In this document: positions 7,208 to 13,377 of the stretch, in pieces | Layout: each line of letters begins with the position of its first letter | Numbering within the stretch: position 1 is the first letter of the stretch | From: M0108 sp049654905 | GTDB lineage: Bacteria; Pseudomonadota; Gammaproteobacteria; Chromatiales; Chromatiaceae | Length of the DNA stretch: 14,307 bases | Direction: 5' to 3' | Assembly: GCA_049654905.1 (NCBI GenBank) | Contig: JBASIS010000229.1 | Coordinates: forward strand, 1-14,307 | Notes under the pieces: generated by a model | What the model was told of the DNA's origin: nothing | Database searches by the model: none | What the model saw: the letters and a program-made list of their open reading frames with translations, nothing else | Translations under genes and position numbers: made by a program

Positions 7208-7789
7208 CTATGGCCTTTCCACCGAAATGGCCAGGGCGTCGGCGACCTGCACCGTCACGGCACTACCCGGAGCAACCTTCGTCAGGTCGATGCTCGGGTT
7301 AACGCTCACACTTCTCTTACGTCCATCCGGGAGCTGCAGGGTCACATGACGGCTGGCGGCGTCCACGGATACCACGCGGGCCGTGACCTCCGACGTTGTA
7401 GCCACCATGCCGCCCGGCATCGCCCCTTTCGGCGCCAACGCGACCGCTGTCCCTTCGCCGACGCTGGGAGGGGTGCCCTGCGGCCGCAGGAACACGGCCA
7501 GCGCCTCGGTCACCGTGACCTTCACCCGGTCGCCCACCTTGATCTGGTCAAAGTTGATCGCCTCCTTGCCCACCTTATAGGTCTCACGCTTACCGTTCTT
7601 GCCGGCGAGGGTGACCGTGCGATTGCGCTGATCCACGGCCTTGACGGTCGCGGTCATCTGGACGGTCTCGACCGCAATGGCACCTGGCTCCGTCTTGTCC
7701 TCCGTCCCCAGGGTGCTACAGGCCGTGAACAGGGGCAGGGCCGCCGCCAGGAGGGATATACGGGTCATTCTCAACAATTTATTGTTCAT
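7208..7789 (-). CDS. Putative lipoprotein with two copies of one beta-rich domain
   Basis: 193 residues from the ATG at 7789; an ATG at 7810 is also possible, and ribosome sites are weak for both. The signal region LLRMTRISLLAAALPLFTACS ends in a lipobox-like LFTAC, with Cys24 the probable acylated residue (Phe at -3 is not ideal). The mature part contains a clear internal duplication. Residues 44-101 (TATVKAVDQRNRTVTL ... VGDRVKVTVTEALAVFL) and 134-190 (TARVVSVDAASRHVTL ... PGSAVTVQVADALAISV) are aligned with an offset of 89-90 residues, joined by a linker rich in G, P and A. Each copy reads like a small OB-like or beta-barrel domain. It lies in unit A, 124 nt after the DUF1254 gene. I know no named function; it may be a membrane-anchored partner of the sulfatase or DUF1254 protein. 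Confidence 0.85.
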   Translation of the reverse strand: MNNKLLRMTRISLLAAALPLFTACSTLGTEDKTEPGAIAVETVQMTATVKAVDQRNRTVTLAGKNGKRETYKVGKEAINFDQIKVGDRVKVTVTEALAVFLRPQGTPPSVGEGTAVALAPKGAMPGGMVATTSEVTARVVSVDAASRHVTLQLPDGRKRSVSVNPSIDLTKVAPGSAVTVQVADALAISVERP

Positions 7790-7913
7790 AGGGTTTAGGG
7801 TTAACCTCATTGCAGGGTCAATACTCCGGACCGGGTAAATTCCATGATCCGGTGCTATAGGGTCGGGCTTCGCTGTGCTCACCCGACTGAAGAACTACGG
7901 GATCAAGACCCAC

Positions 7914-9413
7914 TCAAGGCTGGGGCTCGATCTCGCCAGGCCGCCAGGTCTTGTCGAACCAGGGTTCCAGCGGGCCATAGAGGCGTAGGATCATGAACCA
8001 GCCCTTGCCGGGAATGGTCTGCACCCAGTTACTTTCCTTGCCCGCGGGGGCTTCGGGGCCGAAATAGACATCCACCGAGCCGTCCCCATTGATCTTGATG
8101 TCCTTGTCTTGGCTACTCACGCTCGGCGCCCTTTGGTCGGTCTGCAGCATGGAGCGGGTCTGGATGTCGTAGACGATGACCGACCAGAAGTCCTTCACCG
8201 GGATGTGGGGCGGCAGGCGCAGCTTATAGGACCTGGCGCCCTCGAACGGATGACCGTGGGAATCCAGCGCGGTCCAGGGGTATTGAGACCCCTTGCCGAC
8301 CATCTTCTCCTCCATGGCGGGCGTTACCCCGGTCGCGAAATAGTAGAAAAAGGCCGCGCCATCGAGGTTGGCGACCCCCGGCGAGACCTCGAACTTATAG
8401 CCGCCGAAGAAGGGTAGGCGCCAGTGGCTATCCGGATAGAAGAAGGCGTCCTTATCGCGGAGCTTGAAGGCTAGGGTGCGGGCGGTGACCGCGCCGATGT
8501 TGGCGGCGTCGGTCAGGATCTTCTTCATGCGCTCATCTGGATTAAAGGCCTTGCCCTTTTCGATGCCGATGGAGGCAAACAGACCCAGCGTGGTCGGGTC
8601 GGAGCCTGCGCTCGGCTCCTCCTGGATGACCTTGTCGAGCAGCTCCCAGAACGAGTAGTCGCCAGGGGCGACGAAGTTGGCCGGGATGCCCGAGGCGTTG
8701 GCGAACTTCACAGGAGCGGGATTGGCCGCGTCTGCCAACGGATAGATCTTCAGGTGCTGCTTGACCGACTCGACGCCGGGCTTGGGCGACCCGTCGACGA
8801 GAAAGGTTCGGAAAGGTACCCAGTTGCCGTAGGTGCTCGGGCGTACGACGAAGTAGCCTTGCGGAGCTTCACCTTCGTACCCCGGGGGAAGGATCAGGTA
8901 CTTGCCGCCTTTGCCCTTGTCCGGGCCGGTGATGCCGACATCGGCAACCCAGCGATACCAGAAGTCGTCGATGGCACCCAGCGACATGGGCGGGATCTCC
9001 ACCACCACCGGCCCCTGGTGCGTATCGATCCAGATGAAGTTATAGATGGTGTTGTCGTTCGCCGTCAGCTCGACGGTCCTCGGATCGACCAGGTTCTCCC
9101 AGATGACATCGGTCTGGTTGTCCGGCCCGAACTTGCGCATGGAGTCTCGCATGCCGGCCTGGTTGACGATCGGAATGGCCAGCAGATAGGCCTGCAACGC
9201 CCGCGACCGATCCAGGTTGTCGTAGATCTTCTCGACGGTGTCGGGCTTCGGAAAGCCGTCTCTCAAGTGCAGCGTGCCGATGGAGGTTTCGAGCGTGTCC
9301 GGCGTGGCGACGCCCGGCGCCATGGGCGTGGTCATTTTGTAATCCTTGGCCATAGCCGTAGCGGCTACTGCTATGGCTGCAACCAACGCCACACCTAATA
9401 AAATTCGTTTCAT
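7914..9413 (-). CDS. DUF1254/DUF1214 exported protein
   Basis: 499 residues; ATG at 9413 chosen because AGGAG lies 10 nt upstream and it yields a normal signal peptide cut near AMA (residue 22). The open frame extends a further 94 codons upstream without features. DUF1254 covers roughly residues 60-190 (IYDNLDRSRALQAYLLAIP, DPRTVELTANDNTIYNF, FWYRWVADVG); DUF1214 covers roughly 370 to the end (FYYFATGVTP, DSHGHPFEGARSYKLRLPP, DFWSVIVYDIQTRSMLQTD, GWFMILRLYGPLEPWFDKTW). The pair is widespread in proteobacteria and, as far as I know, has no established reaction. Length and order match complete members. It follows sulfatase 2 by 95 nt. Co-location with a sulfatase suggests it acts on the same compound or its desulfated product in the periplasm, which is an inference. 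Confidence 0.93.
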   Translation of the reverse strand: MKRILLGVALVAAIAVAATAMAKDYKMTTPMAPGVATPDTLETSIGTLHLRDGFPKPDTVEKIYDNLDRSRALQAYLLAIPIVNQAGMRDSMRKFGPDNQTDVIWENLVDPRTVELTANDNTIYNFIWIDTHQGPVVVEIPPMSLGAIDDFWYRWVADVGITGPDKGKGGKYLILPPGYEGEAPQGYFVVRPSTYGNWVPFRTFLVDGSPKPGVESVKQHLKIYPLADAANPAPVKFANASGIPANFVAPGDYSFWELLDKVIQEEPSAGSDPTTLGLFASIGIEKGKAFNPDERMKKILTDAANIGAVTARTLAFKLRDKDAFFYPDSHWRLPFFGGYKFEVSPGVANLDGAAFFYYFATGVTPAMEEKMVGKGSQYPWTALDSHGHPFEGARSYKLRLPPHIPVKDFWSVIVYDIQTRSMLQTDQRAPSVSSQDKDIKINGDGSVDVYFGPEAPAGKESNWVQTIPGKGWFMILRLYGPLEPWFDKTWRPGEIEPQP

Positions 9414-9455
9414 GATTGACTTTCTCCTGTCATCCCGTCTGTAGTTCGGTGGCAA

Positions 9456-9493
9456 CGCGCTGGCCATCCCAGAAATACGGAATAGCCAGCGCG
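9456..9493. repeat. Intercistronic inverted repeat between sulfatase 2 and the DUF1254 gene
   Basis: CGCGCTGGC at 9456-9464 is the exact reverse complement of GCCAGCGCG at 9485-9493, a 9-bp stem with a 20-nt loop. It begins 15 nt after the sulfatase stop. No T run follows in the minus direction, so read-through into the DUF1254 gene is expected. It is one of several strong hairpins in the spacers of unit A and could tune relative mRNA amounts by stabilising the upstream segment. Confidence 0.5.
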
Positions 9494-9508
9494 AATCCCA
9501 AAACGACG

Positions 9509-12016
9509 CTACTCGCTTGCCTTGTTGTTGCGCTGGGCCTCTTCCAACTTCTTGATGTCCGCGGGCGACAACTCCGGCCGGTCCACCTTGATCGTCAGCC
9601 TGTTCAGCTTGGCGGTCAGGGGGAAAGGCGGCTGGTAGTCGGCATCGTTCACGCCGGTGAGCGTGTCGGAGCCGATGTCGAAGCTCTCGTCCCATTGCAG
9701 GATCATGGGCAGCGTGTGCGGCAGGGTGATGGTCTGGACCTCCTTGCCATCGACTTTGAGGGTGCCGGTGCCGGGACGCCCGAGCCCGCTCATGTTGTTG
9801 AAGGCGAGGGTGCCGACCCCGAGTCCGTCATATTTGAAGTCGAACTCCAGGCTGTGCTTGCCGGGCGTGAGCGCCTCGGGGCCTTCCCATTTCACCCGCT
9901 TGAGGTCGATCAGGTTCCAGAGAAACACCGGCTTGCCCTTGAGCAGGTAGAAGCCGTAGCCGGCAAAGCGTCCGCCCGAGGTCAGGATCATGCCTTCCGC
10001 ACCGCCCGCCGGCACCTCGATGTCCGCGGTGATGGTGTAGGAGCTGTTGAGTAGGAAGGGCGAATCGCCCTGGGGCAGACCGACCATGGGGTGCGTGTAG
10101 ACGAACTCCGTGCGGCCATCGGTGATGTTCGGACGCGGGGCGACGATGCGGGCGGCCACCGAGGCATCCAGCGGGAAGACCTGATGTTTCTTCGCCTCCT
10201 CGATGAACAGCGCCTTCATCGCCTTCACCTTATCCGGATGCTGCTCGGCGATGTTCTGGGACTGGCTGAAGTCTTTGCTCAGGTCATAGAGTTCGAGAAC
10301 CTGGTTGTTGAGGGGGTCGGGATTGGCCGCGCCCATGACTTCCCAGGGCGCGCGGTTGACCTGGGTACTGAGCAGCCAGCCCTCGTGATACAGGGCCCAC
10401 TGGCCCATCATCTCGAAATACTGGGTCTTATGGTGTGACGGCGCCTTGGCGTTCTTCTCATCAAAGGTGTAAGCGAAGCTGGTGCCCTCGATCGGCGCCT
10501 GCTTGATGCCGTCCACCGTTTCGGGCGCGGGGATGCCAGTCACCTCAAGGAGGGTGGGCACCACATCGATGATGTGCATGAACTGATCGCGCAGGGCGCC
10601 CTTGTCCTTGATGCGGGCTGGCCAGGAGACGGCCATGTTCTGGCGGATGCCACCGAGCTTGGAGGCGTTCTGCTTGAACCAGGTGAAGGGGGTGTCGAAG
10701 GCCCATGACCAGCCGGCCGACATGTGGTTGTAGGTCTGCTCGGTGCCCCAGACGTCGTACCACTTCATCTGGTCGGCGACAGGCATCTGGTTGACACCGT
10801 TGAAGAAAGCGACCTCGTTGGGGGTCCCGAGTGGCCCACCCTCGGCACTGGTGCCGTTGTCGCCGTTGATATAGATGACGAGCGTATTGTCGAGTTTGCC
10901 CATGTCCGCGATGGTCTGGATAACGCGCCCAATCTCGTGGTCGTTGTAGGCGGCATAGGCGGCGAAGACCTCTACCTGCTTGATGAAGAGCTTTTGCTCC
11001 TCTGGGCTGAGTTGATCCCAGGGCTTGAGGACGTCTTTCGGCCAGGGCTCCAACTGGGTATCGGCTGGGATCACCCCAAGGCGCTTCTGATTCTCGAAGA
11101 TCCGCTCGCGCAACTTCTCATAGCCGTCGTCGAACAGGTGCATGGCGCTGATCCTGTCCACCCATTCCTGGGTCGGATGATGCGGTGCGTGGGTGGCGCC
11201 GGGGGCGTATTTGACGAAGAACGGCTTGCTGGGGTCGATCTGGTTGAGCCGATTGAGGTAATCGATGGCGTCGTCGGCCATGCCGGTAATGAGGTTCCAT
11301 TCCGGCTTACCCGCGAAGGGAAAAATCTGGGTGGTGTTGCGGAACAGGTTCGGCTGCCACTGGTTCGCATCTCCGCCCACGAAGCCGTAGAAATACTCGA
11401 AGCCCATGCCGGTCGGCCATTGGTCGAAGGGCCCGACCTGGCTGGCGGCAAAGGCCGGGGTGTTGTGATCCTTGCCAAACCAGGAGGTGGCATAGCCGTT
11501 GTCGAGCAGAATGCGCCCGATGGTGGCCTTGTCCTCGGCGATGATGCTGTTGTAGCCGGGGAAGCCGGTGGACTGCTCGGCGATGACGCCGAAACCGACC
11601 GAGTGATGGTTGCGCCCGGTGATGAGGGCGGCGCGGGTCGGCGAACAGAGGGCGGTGGAGTGGATGTTGTTGTAGCGCAGACCATTCTGGGCGATGTTGT
11701 CCATCGTGGGCGTCGGAATGACGCCGCCGAAGGTGCTGGGCACGCCGAACCCGGCGTCATCCGTGATGATGAGCAGGACGTTGGGCGCCTCCTTGGGCGG
11801 CACGATACGCGGCGCCCACCAGGGTTTCGATTGCAGGGCATCGGGCTTGATCACGCCGCCAAAGGCGGGCTCGGGTGCGGGCAGTTGCTTGCCGCTGATG
11901 GTCGTCGTCGCGCTGGGGGAGCCAGATGGGACATGGCCCGGCCCCGGGTCGGCCGCCTGGCTCATGCCAGCGACCAGACCCAGGGCGACCAGCAGGGTCA
12001 CCGAAAATGTCTTCAT
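9509..12016 (-). CDS. Type I sulfatase, long arylsulfatase form (sulfatase 2)
   Basis: 835 residues from the ATG at 12016 (GGAG 9 nt upstream). The frame extends 20 codons further to 12076, but this start gives the signal peptide MKTFSVTLLVALGLVAGMSQA. The signature CSPTRAALITGR begins at Cys124, the formylglycine site. Other active-site residues: Asp86-Asp87 (IITDDAGFG), Arg128, Lys182 (WFGKDHN), His276 (GATHAPHH), Asp386-Asn387 (YINGDNG). The C-terminal beta-rich region resembles that of sulfatase 1 but has an insertion (LAFNNMSGLGRPG) and lacks another segment. The equal total lengths (835) therefore arise from compensating indels. By eye the catalytic halves are more than half identical, so the two are paralogues with possibly different substrates. 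It is the first gene of unit A, diverging from AraC regulator 2, and secretion to the periplasm is expected. The substrate is not determined. Confidence 0.95.
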   Translation of the reverse strand: MKTFSVTLLVALGLVAGMSQAADPGPGHVPSGSPSATTTISGKQLPAPEPAFGGVIKPDALQSKPWWAPRIVPPKEAPNVLLIITDDAGFGVPSTFGGVIPTPTMDNIAQNGLRYNNIHSTALCSPTRAALITGRNHHSVGFGVIAEQSTGFPGYNSIIAEDKATIGRILLDNGYATSWFGKDHNTPAFAASQVGPFDQWPTGMGFEYFYGFVGGDANQWQPNLFRNTTQIFPFAGKPEWNLITGMADDAIDYLNRLNQIDPSKPFFVKYAPGATHAPHHPTQEWVDRISAMHLFDDGYEKLRERIFENQKRLGVIPADTQLEPWPKDVLKPWDQLSPEEQKLFIKQVEVFAAYAAYNDHEIGRVIQTIADMGKLDNTLVIYINGDNGTSAEGGPLGTPNEVAFFNGVNQMPVADQMKWYDVWGTEQTYNHMSAGWSWAFDTPFTWFKQNASKLGGIRQNMAVSWPARIKDKGALRDQFMHIIDVVPTLLEVTGIPAPETVDGIKQAPIEGTSFAYTFDEKNAKAPSHHKTQYFEMMGQWALYHEGWLLSTQVNRAPWEVMGAANPDPLNNQVLELYDLSKDFSQSQNIAEQHPDKVKAMKALFIEEAKKHQVFPLDASVAARIVAPRPNITDGRTEFVYTHPMVGLPQGDSPFLLNSSYTITADIEVPAGGAEGMILTSGGRFAGYGFYLLKGKPVFLWNLIDLKRVKWEGPEALTPGKHSLEFDFKYDGLGVGTLAFNNMSGLGRPGTGTLKVDGKEVQTITLPHTLPMILQWDESFDIGSDTLTGVNDADYQPPFPLTAKLNRLTIKVDRPELSPADIKKLEEAQRNNKASE

Positions 12017-12167
12017 GCGAATCTTCTCCACAAGGATGACTGGATGGCGGTAATGGGGATTCTTGATAATTTCCAAGCCACTGGAGAGGGCTGGCTTAGG
12101 AGGGGTGCCGGGTTTTTCTTATTCCACCGCTTGATGTGCGTAAGATGAACGCGCTGGGATTGCTCCC

Positions 12168-12202
12168 GGTCAAGCGGTTGACCCTTGGCGTGGCTTGGTC
12201 AA
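12168..12202. repeat. GGTCAA inverted and direct repeats in the divergent region
   Basis: GGTCAA-GCGG-TTGACC at 12168-12183 is a perfect inverted repeat with 6-bp arms; GGTCAA recurs at 12197-12202. They lie between element A and sulfatase 2, probably within its leader of about 200 nt. The core GGTCA also occurs as a half-site in element B, so these could be extra regulator-binding half-sites, or unrelated. The rest of the 266-nt gap (12017-12282) shows only a 6-bp inverted repeat AAGCCA/TGGCTT at 12076-12098. Confidence 0.4.
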
Positions 12203-12218
12203 ATCGCACCCTGGCGGG

Positions 12219-12261
12219 ATTATTACCGGAAGTGCTGGAGTCTGCTTGACATGTTGCGACA
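12219..12261 (-). promoter_or_regulatory. Regulatory element A, copy of the 43-bp shared operator/promoter
   Basis: Plus-strand reading begins ATTATTACCG and ends TGACATGTTGCGACA. Its first ten bases and the octamer TGCTTGAC are identical to element B. In the direction of sulfatase 2 it has TGTCGC and TGTCA half-sites 10 bp apart, and AATAAT as a -10-like hexamer about 195 nt before the start codon. It ends 21 nt before the ATG of the divergent AraC regulator 2, so a bound regulator would also cover that gene's leader and could repress it. Confidence 0.65.
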
Positions 12262-12282
12262 AATTTCCGAGGGTTTGCATCC

Positions 12283-13377
12283 ATGACTGATAGCCCGTCC
12301 CATGGCATGGCGTTACCGAAAGCAGGCCTTCGGGAGCTACCCGTCCTTGAAGGTAGCATCAGGGTTGGTCCCTTGGTCGGGGTGCCCGCGCTGCTGGAGG
12401 AGTTGGGCGTCGATTTGGCGGCGGTGATCGGTCCCCTGGGCTTGGTGGAGACGCTGTTCAGCGATGCCGAGAATATGATCGCCTTCCCGATCCTGGGCCG
12501 GTTGCTGCAGGCCTGCGTGACACGGACCGGCTGTCCTCATTTCGGCCTGCTGCTCGGCCAGCGCATGGGGCCTGAGTGCTTGGGTCTGATCGGCCAACTG
12601 CTCCCCCATGCGCCGGATGTTGGCACGGCTCTGCGTAGTTTGGTGCTCAATCTGCACCTGCACGACCGGGGCGCGGCGCCCCTCTTGTCCCTGGAGGGCG
12701 AGAGGGCGGTGCTGAGTTACCTGATTTACCGCCCGGGAGAGGGCACCGACCAGATCAATGACGGCGCCATGGCCATCTGCTTGAATATCATGCGTTCACT
12801 GTGCGGTCCCGCCTGGCTCCCCAGCGAGGTCTTGTTTGCTCACCGACAACCCGAGGATATCGCCCCCTTCCGCCGCTGCTTTCAGGCCCCCTTGCGCTTC
12901 GATCGCGAACAGACGGCCCTGGTCTTTCCCGCGAAGTGGCTCAATCAGGCCCTAACCGGGGCCGATCCCGCTCGGCGCCAGCAAATCGAGCAGCGGATTG
13001 TCGCCCTGGCTAATCTAAGCCAGACCGATCTGGTCGGCCGTTTACGTTCCACGCTGCGCGCCCTGCTCACCACCTCCCGGGGTTCTCAGGAAGAGGTCGC
13101 GGAACTCTTCTCCCTGCACCCCCGGACCCTCAACCGCCGCCTGGCGGAGCAAGGCACCAGCTTCAAGGCCTTGGTGGCGGAGGTCCGGTATGACATCGCT
13201 TGCCAGTTGCTAGCGAACACGGCCCTGTCCGTCGGCCAGATCGCGACTATCCTGGGCTATGGCGAGATCAGCGCCCTGACGCGCGCCTTTCGCCGCTGGT
13301 CTGGGATGTCGCCCCAGGCTTGGAGACATCAACCCGGAATTGCTGCCGTCAGACCAAGGGCGGGGGAGGAGACATGA
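12283..13377 (+). CDS. AraC-family regulator 2 (OruR/ArmR-like layout)
   Basis: 364 residues; ATG at 12283 with GAGGG 9 nt upstream. The sensor domain spans about residues 25-225 (LFSDAENMIAFPILGRLLQ, CPHFGLLLGQRMG, LRSLVLNLHLHDRGAAPLL, FRRCFQAPLRFD), and the helix-turn-helix domain about 250-348 (EVAELFSLHPRTLNRRL, then IATILGYGEISALTRAFRRWSGMSP). It is paralogous to the regulator at 5412-6494 along its whole length, with an identical stretch LFSLHPRTLNRRL at 275-287. It is divergent from sulfatase 2 across a 266-nt gap containing element A, and its stop overlaps the SulP start by 4 nt (ATGA), so the two are translationally coupled. Likely an activator of the sulfatase regulon with possible autocontrol; the ligand is unknown. 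Confidence 0.92.
   Translation: MTDSPSHGMALPKAGLRELPVLEGSIRVGPLVGVPALLEELGVDLAAVIGPLGLVETLFSDAENMIAFPILGRLLQACVTRTGCPHFGLLLGQRMGPECLGLIGQLLPHAPDVGTALRSLVLNLHLHDRGAAPLLSLEGERAVLSYLIYRPGEGTDQINDGAMAICLNIMRSLCGPAWLPSEVLFAHRQPEDIAPFRRCFQAPLRFDREQTALVFPAKWLNQALTGADPARRQQIEQRIVALANLSQTDLVGRLRSTLRALLTTSRGSQEEVAELFSLHPRTLNRRLAEQGTSFKALVAEVRYDIACQLLANTALSVGQIATILGYGEISALTRAFRRWSGMSPQAWRHQPGIAAVRPRAGEET

Noticed and set aside
9414..9695. N-terminal extension of the DUF1254 gene into the end of sulfatase 2
   Set aside because: The extra 94 codons show no family similarity, and the AGGAG-preceded ATG at 9413 starts a normal signal peptide.
12246..12274. TTGACA at 12246-12251 as a -35 box for the AraC 2 gene
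   Set aside because: The hexamer at the right distance (GAGGGT) does not resemble a -10, and transcription would begin at the start codon. The TTGACA is better explained as part of the conserved element A.
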